From: Pseudoflavonifractor sp050943825
GTDB taxonomy: Bacteria; Bacillota; Clostridia; Oscillospirales; Oscillospiraceae
Direction of reading: 5' to 3'
Assembly (NCBI RefSeq): GCF_050943825.1
Contig: NZ_JBMNPX010000007.1
Span: 62,001-126,000 of the forward strand
DNA length: 64,000 nucleotides
The translations under genes were made by a program, and so were the position numbers. Shown here piece after piece: positions 42,021 to 50,689 of the stretch. The notes under the pieces were generated by a model. The model saw only the letters and a list, made by a program, of their open reading frames with translations. It was not told where the DNA came from and searched no databases. Every line of letters begins with the position of its first letter. Within the stretch, counting starts at the first letter, position 1.

Positions 42021-44119
42021 AAGTCCACCTCAATGGTCAGGCCGCTCTCGTCATTCCGGTAGATCTCGCCGCCCAGGGCGCGGCTGTCCTTGCCGTAGCG
42101 GTAGGTCTCATATTTGGTCCGGCCGCTGGTGCGGGTGGTGATGCGGATGCGGTAGCGGTCAGAGGAGAGCTCGTTCTTTGCCGCCTGTACCGCCTTGACG
42201 ATCTGCTGCATGCCGGTGCTGCTGGAGCCCGGGTCAATGCTGGACATCACCAGGTTGTACAGGGTAAAGGAAGTGCCACGGGGCGGGGAGACGGTCTCCA
42301 CGCTGTACCCCTGGCCGCAGGCGCAGGTGACGGTGAAGTCGCCGCGGAGATAGCGGGTCCGTCTCCGCAGCACCACGGCCGCGGCGATGATCAGCACCAG
42401 CACCACCAGAATCAGGGGCAGATAGACCATCAGGCTGAAGGTGACCTCCACCGTGCCGGGAATGTCCCACACCTGTCCCAGGCTGTCCACCGCGTGGACG
42501 GTAAAGGACGCCTCACCCTGGCTCAGGCCCTTGACGGTAATGATTCCGTTCTCTCCGGGGATCATGTCCAGCCGGTCCTGGGGGTCCCACTCGGCGCTCT
42601 CCACCGTCAGGGTCACATTGTCCCAGCCGGCCAGGAAGCGCTGGCGCAGATCCACAGTGATGCTCTCCTTATGACCCACAGTGATGTAAACAGGGTCGCC
42701 GCCCATGGTAAACTCCATGGTCTGGACGGCAGTGCGGGCCATCTGGGCGGCAGTCACCGACGCCTCGGCCACATACCGGCCGGGGGCGGGGACGGTGACC
42801 TCGCCCACCAGGGCGTTTTTCTCCTCGTCATATGTCAGGGATACGGTCTGGCTCTCTCCTCCCGCCTCAGGCGTGACGGTGCAGACGGCGCCGCTGAGGC
42901 CGGTGTAGAACTCGGCGCTCTGGGTCTCGTCCATGTAGAGGGCCTCCACCTTGATGTCCGCGCTGCCGCCGTACACCTGAGTCTCCATCCGGAGGGTGAT
43001 TCCGGTGACAGGCACCAGGTTGACCTTATAGCTCACCTCTCCCTCGGCGCCCATGGTCCACACTCCCTGGGCAGGTGCCATAATGGTCATCATGGCGTAG
43101 CCGTTGCCACGGACAAGGCGGACGCTCTCTCCGTTGAGATCCACCTGGTTGCCGCTGGGGTCCCACAGGCCCAGGCCGCCGATGGCGCCGTCGGAGATGA
43201 TGTAGATATTGGCGCAGAAGATGCCGGGGCTGGTCAGGTCCACATCGTAGTAGGTCCAGCCATTCTCGTACCAGGGCGGGAGCGTTGTGCTATCAGAGCC
43301 CATCATCATGCCGAAGATGGCGGTGTAGAACTCATTGACCTCCTGGCGGGAGTCGGTGATGAGGTAGTTGACCCGAGCCGCCGCGGTGGTGTCATCGCTG
43401 TCGGGGAGCATCAGTCCGTCTCCGGCCTGGGTGCTGTTGGCGATGTTCCAGATCTCCGCCCGGCCCTGGGCATTGATCCGTCCCTGGTAGTTCAGACCCA
43501 CCACATAGATCTCGCAGCCCATCTGCCGGGCCGCCTCCAGGCCCTCGGCCATCATGGCGGAGGAACGCGCCATCCCCTCGGCGGAGAGTGCGTCGGTATA
43601 GCCGTCGGTGAACAGGATGATCATGTTCTTCCGCACGCCGTCCTGGGTGTTTTTGATCATCTCCGTGCCGGAGAGCACCGCCCGGCCCAGGTCGGTGGCG
43701 CCGGTGTTCACCTTATCATAGGTGATGGAGTCGATCTTCTCGGTGAGAAAGCTCACCTCAGTCTCAGAGGCCAGCTCCACCGGGATGGTCTCGGTCTCTG
43801 TGTCCGCACTGAAGGAGATGACGCCTACCTTGGAGCCCTCTCCGCCGGTACCGGAGGCCTGGCTCATCAGGCTCTCGGCGTACAGGGAGTTGACGAACAT
43901 CCCCGCGGCGGATACGGCCAGCCGCTCCGGGTCGGTGGCGTTCATGGACCCGCTCTTGTCAATCAGCAGGACAATGTTGTAGGGCTGATATCCGCCGGTG
44001 CTCTCCGCTGCGCCCGCGCTGGGGACGCCCCAGCCCAGACAGCTCCACAGCAGGCAGAACGCCGCAGCCAGAGCTGTCAGCCGCAGCCGCATCAAGGCAG
44101 CGCCTCTTCTCTTCTCCAT
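41990..44119 (-). CDS. VWA-domain membrane protein of the tubulin-like locus
   Basis: 709 residues. A signal peptide (RLTALAAAFCLLWSCLGWGV) is followed by a VWA domain with a complete metal site, IVLLIDKSGSMNATDPERLA, the Thr in NTGATDLGRA and the Asp in ILFTDGYTDA. About 300 residues of beta domains come next, then one membrane segment (MVYLPLILVVLVLIIAAAVV) and a cytosolic beta-rich tail of about 120 residues. It thus links outside to inside. VWA proteins are known partners of FtsZl-type tubulin-like proteins. The ATG with GGGAGG eight bases upstream was chosen. It is the first gene of the minus-strand operon. Confidence 0.85.
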   Translation of the reverse strand: MEKRRGAALMRLRLTALAAAFCLLWSCLGWGVPSAGAAESTGGYQPYNIVLLIDKSGSMNATDPERLAVSAAGMFVNSLYAESLMSQASGTGGEGSKVGVISFSADTETETIPVELASETEVSFLTEKIDSITYDKVNTGATDLGRAVLSGTEMIKNTQDGVRKNMIILFTDGYTDALSAEGMARSSAMMAEGLEAARQMGCEIYVVGLNYQGRINAQGRAEIWNIANSTQAGDGLMLPDSDDTTAAARVNYLITDSRQEVNEFYTAIFGMMMGSDSTTLPPWYENGWTYYDVDLTSPGIFCANIYIISDGAIGGLGLWDPSGNQVDLNGESVRLVRGNGYAMMTIMAPAQGVWTMGAEGEVSYKVNLVPVTGITLRMETQVYGGSADIKVEALYMDETQSAEFYTGLSGAVCTVTPEAGGESQTVSLTYDEEKNALVGEVTVPAPGRYVAEASVTAAQMARTAVQTMEFTMGGDPVYITVGHKESITVDLRQRFLAGWDNVTLTVESAEWDPQDRLDMIPGENGIITVKGLSQGEASFTVHAVDSLGQVWDIPGTVEVTFSLMVYLPLILVVLVLIIAAAVVLRRRTRYLRGDFTVTCACGQGYSVETVSPPRGTSFTLYNLVMSSIDPGSSSTGMQQIVKAVQAAKNELSSDRYRIRITTRTSGRTKYETYRYGKDSRALGGEIYRNDESGLTIEVDFHRPDEEDDF

Positions 44120-44513
44120 CTCATGTTCCTCCCTCAATTAATTGCCTTAGTTTTATCTCATCTCTTCCACATTATCTATTATTCTACTTTTTATGTGAAA
44201 TATAGACAAATTGTAAGGATGTTCTTTTCCCAAGTCAATATCACTAGGTTTATAATCGAAACTTTATTTTTATCCGTTTTTTTCCTTTTCAGAGTTTCTA
44301 TTCCATTGTATACTGTTGATAAAATTCCACCTTGTTTTGGCCTTTGACAAAAAAAACGGGGTGCCGCCACGATTGTCATGTTTCTAAACAAAAAAATTTT
44401 TATTTCCCTTCCGCTGTGACAATGGCTGCCCCGGGCCGTTCTCTACATGTAAGTACGGCCGGATCGGCCGGCTGCTATTTCGCCGGTTCTCCGGCAGAAG
44501 GAGTGGATCATTC
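44120..44513. promoter_or_regulatory. Divergent upstream region of the tubulin-like locus
   Basis: About 390 AT-rich bases without a gene between the two gene sets, in contrast to the GC-rich genes on both sides. It contains TTGACA at about 44345 and TTGTCA about 30 bases later, forming an inverted pair, plus another TGACAAT near 44417. It also has an inverted CGGCCGGATCGGCCGG element just before the plus-strand gene. No clean consensus promoter pair could be assigned. A shared regulator site is possible. Confidence 0.45.
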
Positions 44514-45716
44514 ATGAAACGTATGCTTCGCCTCTGTCTTGCCGCCGCCCTCTTCCTTCCCCTGCTGCTGTGCAGCGGCTGCGCTCCCTTTTTCTTCTTC
44601 CGTCCCAACTCCTCCGCCAGCTCCCAGGCGCCTGTGGTCTCCCGGCCCGCGGCCTCTCAGCAGCAGCCCGTTCTCTCTGCCGCCCCTTCCGCCGTACAGT
44701 CCGACCTGCGCTACTGCCGGCAGCTGCTCAGCGGGAACGAGCTGGACCTCTATCTCCGGGTGCTGGAGGCCGTGCAGAACGCAGAGCCCATCGTCACCTG
44801 CTCCAGCTCCGACCTGGACACCATGCGCCGGATGGTGGACTATGTGCACGCCGATTACCCCGAACTCTTCTGGCTGCTGGGCGTCAATGCGAGCACCATC
44901 ACCACTGTGAACGGCGTGCCCACTGAGGCGACCATTGAGTTCCGTTACAGCGAGGAGGCCGCAGATCTGGCCGCCGCCCAGGCCCGTGTGGAGGCGGCCG
45001 CCCAGGAGTGCCTCAGCGGTATTGACCCCGCCTGGAGCGATTACGACAAGATCAAGGCCGTGTACGACTGGGTCATCCGCCGCACGGAGTACGACGTGGA
45101 GGCTGCCGACCAGAGCCTGTATACCGTCCTGGTCAGCGGCCGGGGCGTGTGCGCCGGCTACGCCAGGACCACCCAGTACCTGCTCAACCGGCTGGGCATC
45201 CCCTGCACCTATGTGACAGGCACGGCCCGCGGCGGCGCCCACGGCTGGAACCTGGTGCTGGCTGACGGTGACTGGTACTACCTGGACCCCACCTGGGGCG
45301 ACCCCCTCTTCTCCGACGGCGAGAAGGACCCGGACTATGTGTCCTACAACTACTTCTGCGTCACCGGTGAGGAGCTGTTCCAGACCCATACGCCAGACGA
45401 TACCTTCCCCCTCCCCCAATGTACCGCCACGGCCTGCAACTACTTTGCCCGCAACGGCCTGCTCCTGGACCGGTACGACTACGACACTGTGCTGGACATC
45501 ATGCGCCGGGCGGTGGCACAGCGGCAGGACGCCTCCTTCCGCTTCACCTCCTCCCAGGCCCTGGCTCAGGCGGTGGAGGCGCTTACCAGGCAGTACGATC
45601 TTCTCGACCTGGTGAAGGATGCCGACGGCGGCGCCGGTATCCTGGACATCAGCACAGTGCGCCACAGCACAAATGAGGAGCTGAACATCTTCACTGTCTA
45701 CTTCACCTTCCGATAA
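44514..45716 (+). CDS. Transglutaminase-like lipoprotein
   Basis: 400 residues. A lipoprotein signal with MLRLCLAAALFLPLLLCSGC (lipid-modified Cys at 23) and a Ser/Pro/Gln linker come first. A transglutaminase-like papain-fold domain follows, with triad Cys213 in SGRGVCAGYARTTQYLL, His243 in RGGAHGWNLVL and Asp258 in WYYLDPTWGDP. All three residues are present. Such domains act as proteases, peptidoglycan-linked cross-linkers or binding modules outside the cell. It opens the plus-strand gene set, so it may process or anchor other surface parts of the system. Role inferred from position. Confidence 0.87.
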   Translation: MKRMLRLCLAAALFLPLLLCSGCAPFFFFRPNSSASSQAPVVSRPAASQQQPVLSAAPSAVQSDLRYCRQLLSGNELDLYLRVLEAVQNAEPIVTCSSSDLDTMRRMVDYVHADYPELFWLLGVNASTITTVNGVPTEATIEFRYSEEAADLAAAQARVEAAAQECLSGIDPAWSDYDKIKAVYDWVIRRTEYDVEAADQSLYTVLVSGRGVCAGYARTTQYLLNRLGIPCTYVTGTARGGAHGWNLVLADGDWYYLDPTWGDPLFSDGEKDPDYVSYNYFCVTGEELFQTHTPDDTFPLPQCTATACNYFARNGLLLDRYDYDTVLDIMRRAVAQRQDASFRFTSSQALAQAVEALTRQYDLLDLVKDADGGAGILDISTVRHSTNEELNIFTVYFTFR

Positions 45717-45785
45717 ACCTGGTTAATTGACAGCCCTGCCGGACCACTTTAAACTAGTGGAAAGAATATGTCAGAGGTGCAGACT

Positions 45786-46688
45786 ATGGGAAAAGCGGAC
45801 TATATCTCCAACGGCTACGGCTACCGCACCGACGAACAGGGGCGGGTGATCCAGGCCTACGGGGAGCTGCGTCTGACGGACGACCCCCAGCGGGACGGCA
45901 AAGCCCAGCGTGAAGCGGGCGGCGCCGCCCGCCAGCCGGGGGATGACGGCGGGCACTACATCGGTACCCGTTTCGGCGGCAGCCCGGGGGCAGAGAACCT
46001 GTCCGCCCAGAACCAGGTGGTCAACCGCAGCGACTACAAGCGGCTGGAAAATTCCTGGGCCAGGGACCTGCAGCAGGGCAACCGGGTGTTCGTCAACATC
46101 GAGAGCAGCTATCCCGGCAGCCAGGACCGGCCCGCCGTCCTGTCGGGCACCTACACTGTGGTCCGGCCCGACGGCACCACCTTCACCGACCACTTCTCCT
46201 TCACCAACGAGAACATGCACACCGGAGATTTGGCCAAAGATGTGGGCGGCCTGGACAATGCGCCGGTGAGCCAGCTGCCTCCCGGCGTCACCCAGGCCGA
46301 CCTGGAGGACAACCTGAAATACGACCAGGGCCGGGTGTTCCAGAAAAACGACCCCAACGCCCTCAATGTGACCATGGCGGAGGAGTTCCAGGAGCTGGCC
46401 CAGCCCAGGGCGGAGGCTCAGTTCAAGTCCGGCGTGTCCTCCCTGTCCGTCCAGGAGGAGACAGGCGGACAGGGCCAGGGCGCGGCCGCCGGGCAGACTG
46501 GGACCTCCTTCACCTCCGGGGTGTCCGCCCTGTCCGCAGGTGAGGACGCCGCCCAGTCCTCCGGGCCCTCCGGCGGCTTTGCAGCCAGCGTGGAGGCAGT
46601 CTCCGGCCAGGAGGCCGGGGCCGCCCCGCCGGCGGAGGGCGAAAGCCAGGGCGGCGGACCCTCCGGCGGACAGGATATCGAGCCCTGA
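45786..46688 (+). CDS. DNA/RNA non-specific endonuclease (NUC family, polymorphic-toxin type)
   Basis: 300 residues. The nuclease domain has GDDGGHYIGTRFGGSPGAEN (DGGH at 54-57 with catalytic His57), followed by NLSAQNQVVNRSDYKRLEN, the metal-binding Asn region of Endonuclease_NS_2 proteins. The second half (from about 200) is low-complexity Gly/Ala/Ser/Glu, with three degenerate copies of an (S/A)xVxx(L/V)S motif in FKSGVSSLS, FTSGVSALS and FAASVEAVS. No signal peptide. The second ATG was chosen because AGAGGTG lies six bases before it; the first would add six residues. Such nucleases are usually toxins and need an inhibitor; no immunity gene is obvious. Confidence 0.85.
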   Translation: MGKADYISNGYGYRTDEQGRVIQAYGELRLTDDPQRDGKAQREAGGAARQPGDDGGHYIGTRFGGSPGAENLSAQNQVVNRSDYKRLENSWARDLQQGNRVFVNIESSYPGSQDRPAVLSGTYTVVRPDGTTFTDHFSFTNENMHTGDLAKDVGGLDNAPVSQLPPGVTQADLEDNLKYDQGRVFQKNDPNALNVTMAEEFQELAQPRAEAQFKSGVSSLSVQEETGGQGQGAAAGQTGTSFTSGVSALSAGEDAAQSSGPSGGFAASVEAVSGQEAGAAPPAEGESQGGGPSGGQDIEP

Positions 46689-46703
46689 AAGGAGCGGCAC
46701 ACA

Positions 46704-48017
46704 ATGGATCTGATTCAAACTGTACTGAGGGGCCATGTCCTGAGCCAGGGCGTCCCCCCTTCCCCCTCCGCACCGCTGGTCAGCCTGCCGGGCACCTGCC
46801 GGGGCAGCGCGGATGCCGTCCGGCTGGATGAGGAGCTGCTCAGCCGGAATTCCCTCTTTCTGGGAGGCAGCGGCACCGGCAAGACCAACGCCATCCTGCT
46901 TCTGCTGTACCGGCTCTTCTCCTCCATGGGGCCGGACGACGTGGCGGTGGTCTTTGATGCCAAGCGGGACTTCTTTGACCGGTTCTACACCCCGGAGCGG
47001 GGGGATCTGGTGCTGTCCGGCTCCCCTGCTCTGCGGGATGTCACCGCCGTCTGGAACCTCTTTCCCGAGCTGACCGCCGGCGGTCTGGACGAAGAGGTGC
47101 TGATTCAGAGCATCAACGAGAACGCCAAGGCCCTCTTTGCCGGCCGGGGCTCCACCCAGCAGCCCTTCTTTGTCAACTCCGCCCGGAACATCTTCAGCGC
47201 CTGGCTGCTGGCCATGCTGCGCAGCGCCAAGGCTGACCCGGCTTTTGGGGACCGGGAGTGTAACAACCGCACCCTGCGGCGCTACTTTGACCAGGCCGGC
47301 GCCAAGCAGTACAGTGAGCTGGCCGCCTCCTATCCGGACCTGGGCGGCATCAGCAAGTACCTGGGAGACGGCAAGAACCTCCAGGCTCTGGGCGTAATGG
47401 GCGAGCTGTCCTCCATGGTCCAGGACCTGTTCCAGGGGGTCTTTGCCCGGCAGGGCGACTTCTCCATCCGGCAGTTCATCCGCCAGAAGGGCGGCCGGGT
47501 GCTCTACATCGAATACGACCTGGCGGTGGGCGAGGCCCTGGCCCCCATCTACTCCCTGCTGATGGACCAGGCCTTCAAGGAGGCCCTCAGCCAGGAGCGG
47601 ACACGAGGCAACGTCTATCTGGTGGTGGACGAGCTGAAGCTGCTGCCCCACCTCCAGCATTTGGATGACGCTGTCAATTTTGGTAGAAGTATGGGAGTAA
47701 AAGTTATCGCCAGCCTCCAGAGCCTGTCCCAGCTCTACGACCTGTACGGCGAGCACAAGGGCCGGGCCATTGCCACCGGCTTTGCCTCCCTCTTCTCCTT
47801 CCGGCCCAATGACGCGGTGAGCCGTGACTTTGTCCGGGAGCACTTTGGCCGGAATGTGGTGCTGGAGCAGCTGCTGGGCAGCCGCGCCCCCGCCCCGGAG
47901 CGCCGGGAGGGCTGGGCGGTGGAGGACTGGGACCTGTCCGCCCTGAACAAGGGAGAAGCGGTGGTGGGTCTTGCGGAGGCCCCGCCCTTTCTCTTTCACT
48001 TTGACCGCTTTCGCTGA
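46704..48017 (+). CDS. VirD4/TraD-like ATPase
   Basis: 437 residues. A RecA-like ATPase with Walker A GGSGTGKT at 54-61 and Walker B VYLVVDE at 304-310, plus a GVKVIASLQSLSQLYDLYG sensor-like stretch. Together these match type IV coupling or HerA/FtsK-related ATPases. No N-terminal membrane segments are seen, so it would dock to a membrane partner, perhaps the small membrane protein two genes on. It begins 15 bases after the nuclease gene. A likely role is to pump or load the nuclease, or DNA, through a membrane complex; this is inferred. Confidence 0.85.
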   Translation: MDLIQTVLRGHVLSQGVPPSPSAPLVSLPGTCRGSADAVRLDEELLSRNSLFLGGSGTGKTNAILLLLYRLFSSMGPDDVAVVFDAKRDFFDRFYTPERGDLVLSGSPALRDVTAVWNLFPELTAGGLDEEVLIQSINENAKALFAGRGSTQQPFFVNSARNIFSAWLLAMLRSAKADPAFGDRECNNRTLRRYFDQAGAKQYSELAASYPDLGGISKYLGDGKNLQALGVMGELSSMVQDLFQGVFARQGDFSIRQFIRQKGGRVLYIEYDLAVGEALAPIYSLLMDQAFKEALSQERTRGNVYLVVDELKLLPHLQHLDDAVNFGRSMGVKVIASLQSLSQLYDLYGEHKGRAIATGFASLFSFRPNDAVSRDFVREHFGRNVVLEQLLGSRAPAPERREGWAVEDWDLSALNKGEAVVGLAEAPPFLFHFDRFR

Positions 48018-48031
48018 CAGGAGTGTACATC

Positions 48032-49303
48032 ATGTCCAACTTCCTTCTTGATATTTTTTCCAGCGCCGACGCGGTGCGCCAGCGGCAGCTGGAGGAGGTC
48101 AACAGCCGCTCCCGCCTGCCCAGCCTGGGGACCCAGACGGACAAGTTCTTTTCCACCTACCGGCGGGCTCTGCGCTCAACCGTGGTGTCCGGCGGCAGCG
48201 CCCCCTTCCGCGGAGCGGCCATCCACGGCATCCTGCGGCAGTACGCCGCCCAGGGCGTGCCCACGGTGGTGCTCCACTGCGGCAGCCCCTGGCTGTCCTG
48301 TTCTGCCATGTCGGCGGGCGCTGTGCTGCCCGACGGGCAGCTCTTCCGCTGTGACCCCCTGCTGGGCAGTTCCCCGGAGGGTGCCGCCGAGCTGCTCACC
48401 GATCTGAGCGAATCTCTGAACCCCAACAGGCCGCCGCTGGGCGGGCTGTGGGACCTGCTGCTGGAGGTGTGCTCCCTTCGGGGCAGTCCCCTTACCCTGC
48501 CCGCCCTGTGTGCCCTCACCTGCCGGAGTTTGCCGGAGGAGATCGCCCGGCTGAGCCGGGAGGGTCTGCTGGACGGCAGCCGGGCCTGCGCCCTGCTGGA
48601 TCAGCTCAGCGCACTGCCCTCCGGCGCTCTGGAGGCAGGCGACCAGCTGCTGCGCAAGCTGCGGCGGGGGGCCATGAGCGGTCCCGAGACCCCGGACTGG
48701 GAGACTCTGGGCATGGCCCAGGTGGTGGAGCTGGGCGGCCTGGCCTCCATTGACCTGGTATCCGACAGCAATCTGGCCGCCAAGGAGCTGTGCTTCCTGG
48801 TGCTCCGGCGGCTGATGGAAAACGGGCGGCGGTTCCTGGTGGTGTGCGACGGGCTGAGCCTGTCCGAGCAGACCGTCCAGATGGAACAGTTTCTCCGGGG
48901 CGCCGCGCCGGGCATCCGGTTCCTCATCTCCGGGCCGGACGTGCCCGTCCAGCTCCAGGCCCGCCCCGGCCTGATGGAGAGCGTGATGAAGAGCGGCGAC
49001 GGCGGCGCCAACGCGGTTATCTTCTTCCACACCTCCCACACCGGCAAGGAGTTCTGGCTCCAGTACCTGGGCTCCTACCGCCACCGCTATCTGGAGCAGA
49101 GCTACTCCCGCACCAAGGACAGCGCCGCTGTTCTGCGCCACAGCGAGGGACACAGCGCCGTCATCAAGGAGGAGACCCGGGGCGTGCTGGAGGAGGAGGA
49201 GCTGCGTACCATGCCGGAGAATCAGGCCGTGGTGGCCATCCCCGCCGAGCGGAAGCGGGGTATTCTGGTCTTTCAGGGGCTTCGGCCCGTGGGAATCTCA
49301 TAA
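48032..49303 (+). CDS. P-loop-deficient partner of the VirD4-like ATPase
   Basis: 423 residues. Similar in size and overall layout to the preceding ATPase: an N-terminal start in which SGGSAPFRGAAIHGIL replaces a Walker A, a helical insert, then VVCDGLSLSEQT and a C-terminal HRYLEQSYSRTKDSAAVL region. The conserved Lys/Thr of the P-loop are absent, so it probably does not hydrolyse ATP and may be a structural half of a mixed ring. The ATG follows AGGAG. Homology to the neighbour is inferred from layout, not from an alignment. Confidence 0.65.
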   Translation: MSNFLLDIFSSADAVRQRQLEEVNSRSRLPSLGTQTDKFFSTYRRALRSTVVSGGSAPFRGAAIHGILRQYAAQGVPTVVLHCGSPWLSCSAMSAGAVLPDGQLFRCDPLLGSSPEGAAELLTDLSESLNPNRPPLGGLWDLLLEVCSLRGSPLTLPALCALTCRSLPEEIARLSREGLLDGSRACALLDQLSALPSGALEAGDQLLRKLRRGAMSGPETPDWETLGMAQVVELGGLASIDLVSDSNLAAKELCFLVLRRLMENGRRFLVVCDGLSLSEQTVQMEQFLRGAAPGIRFLISGPDVPVQLQARPGLMESVMKSGDGGANAVIFFHTSHTGKEFWLQYLGSYRHRYLEQSYSRTKDSAAVLRHSEGHSAVIKEETRGVLEEEELRTMPENQAVVAIPAERKRGILVFQGLRPVGIS

Positions 49304-49318
49304 GAGGAGGTCATATCA

Positions 49319-49840
49319 ATGATGCTGAAACGGGAACTGCTCCGGGTGGGATTGTGCGCCGCCGCCGGGCTGGTCATCGGTCTGCTGTACGCCGGACCCA
49401 GTGCCATGGCGCCCTTCGCCTTCTACGTCATCGGTCTGTTCTACGGTATCCGCTTCGTGCTGCCCGCCCTGCTGGGCGCCCTCAAGACCCTGGGCAACGG
49501 GAGCGTCATGTCCATCGCCTTTAAAAACCCCATCGGTGTCATCATTCTCTTGATTATCGCTCTTCTGGCAATTGGCATTCTGGTCACCGTTGCCTGGATC
49601 GTCGGTATTTTTACCGCTGGTCTGCGGCTGTGGCAGGCCTTTCAGGAGGACCGGACCATGGGTACCACTTTCCGCCCCCACATCCCCACCGCCGGGCGGT
49701 CCCGCCCCCGGGCCGGGAGCACCTCACGCCGCAAGGATGATTGGGATGACGACGGCTGGGATTCCAGCCCTGCCGGTTCCTCCGGCGGCAGCGGCGGCTG
49801 GGGCAGCGATGACTGGAACAGCGACGGCTGGGACGACTAA
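49319..49840 (+). CDS. Small membrane protein of the tubulin-like locus
   Basis: 173 residues. Three predicted membrane segments: about 8-26 (GLCAAAGLVIGLLYAG), 30-50 and 72-100 (VIILLIIALLAIGILVTVAW). A Gly/Ser/Asp/Trp-rich soluble tail (KDDWDDDGWDSSPAG, SDDWNSDGWDD) follows. The start has GAGGAGG eight bases upstream. It closes the plus-strand gene set and is followed by a strong terminator. It could be the membrane dock or channel part for the coupling-type ATPases. No family recognised. Confidence 0.75.
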   Translation: MMLKRELLRVGLCAAAGLVIGLLYAGPSAMAPFAFYVIGLFYGIRFVLPALLGALKTLGNGSVMSIAFKNPIGVIILLIIALLAIGILVTVAWIVGIFTAGLRLWQAFQEDRTMGTTFRPHIPTAGRSRPRAGSTSRRKDDWDDDGWDSSPAGSSGGSGGWGSDDWNSDGWDD

Positions 49841-49886
49841 AAAACAGCAGCCCGGCAGGCCAATGGCCTGTCAGGCTGCTGTTTTT
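49839..49886 (+). terminator. Terminator of the plus-strand gene set
   Basis: AAAAACAGCAGCC and GGCTGCTGTTTTT form the outer stem with an inner GGCAGGCC/GGCCTGTC stem, right after the stop. Confidence 0.9.
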
Positions 49887-49970
49887 GCAGGTTAGATGTA
49901 TTCGTGTGTACTGGGGTATCTCATCATACTATGCCGGAGAAGGAATATATACGGAACCCGGCGGCTCCGC

Positions 49971-50243
49971 TTACAGCCAGTCCTCCACCACATCGCGCAG
50001 GGAGGCGGGCGTTACAGCGTTGCGGGTCAGGAGCTCCATCAGCTCGTCGATTCGGGCGGCGCTGGTGGTAATGTTGGGCAGATCCGTCCGCTCGCCGCCT
50101 GGTGTGGCAATTCCCACGCCGTAGCTCTCACAGGCAAAACTGCCCCCTACCTCCATCTGGTCAATCAGGACGTAGTAGTCACATTGAACGGTGCTCCCGT
50201 CCTCGCCCTGCTCCTCCCGGGTTCCTACAAACATTTCCCTCAT
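49971..50243 (-). CDS. DUF6514-family protein
   Basis: 90 residues. The ATG has AAAGGAGG upstream. The sequence begins MREMFVGTREEQGEDG and has VQCDYYVLIDQMEVGGSFA and ITTSAARIDELMELLTRNAV, matching the small DUF6514 proteins of Clostridia as far as memory allows. It is cytosolic and acidic with no known function. A TATAAT-type -10 lies about 40 bases upstream on the minus strand. A long gene-free stretch lies behind it. Confidence 0.7.
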   Translation of the reverse strand: MREMFVGTREEQGEDGSTVQCDYYVLIDQMEVGGSFACESYGVGIATPGGERTDLPNITTSAARIDELMELLTRNAVTPASLRDVVEDWL

Positions 50244-50689
50244 CTTGCGTTTTCCTCCTTTGCTCTTACACACTGGATACATTATATTGTACTATCCAAT
50301 AATTAGAAAGAGTAATATTTCGCGCTTTTCGACCGCTCACCCGGCGTTATGTCACCTTCCCGAACTATCGGTAAACCGTCTCCCCATTCTCAGGGGCGAA
50401 GCCGCGCGCTTTCCGTCAGATTTTGTCGAGAAATTCTTTCCCTTTACGGTATATTTTTGCCCTTGCAAGGGGTGCTTTTCCCGGGATATAATCGTTTTTG
50501 CCGCGTAAAACGCTACGCGGCTTCTTTTTTCAGCACTTTTTGTATATTTTCGTAAAATTAGATAAAATTCGTCATTTTTGTAGAATAAAGTCATATCTGT
50601 ATTTATTTCTCTATTTTTTCCACACGGATTTTTCTGCCTTCCCGCCTGCTGAATCTCCAGGAAATTCTCTTTGAAAGCGAGACTGAGAC
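50244..50689. other. Gene-free region with several hairpins
   Basis: About 445 bases without a convincing gene. It holds a 12-base palindrome CCCTTGCAAGGG near 50460, a CCCC/GGGG stem near 50380, a TTTTGTCGAGAAA sequence near 50421 that differs by one base from a Spo0A box, and a terminator-like hairpin at 50500. The last 150 bases are AT-rich. It could be a long 5' leader of DUF6514 on the minus strand or a small RNA ending at 50530 on the plus strand. No RNA family recognised. Confidence 0.4.
50500..50530 (+). terminator. Terminator-like hairpin in the gene-free region
   Basis: GCCGCGTA pairs with TACGCGGC around AAAACGC-type loop bases, followed by TTCTTTTTT on the plus strand. No plus-strand gene precedes it within 650 bases, which hints at a small untranslated transcript. 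Confidence 0.6.

Noticed and set aside
41797..42033. 78-residue minus-strand frame near the mini tubulin-like gene
   Set aside because: It is a frame shadow. The frame read at 41790-41954 has the ribosome site and the family glycine loop.
50300..50500. Possible second c-di-GMP-I riboswitch before DUF6514
   Set aside because: GACGGAAAGC and GGTTTACCGATAG on the minus strand recall the aptamer, but AGGGCAAACC and the GNRA helix are missing.
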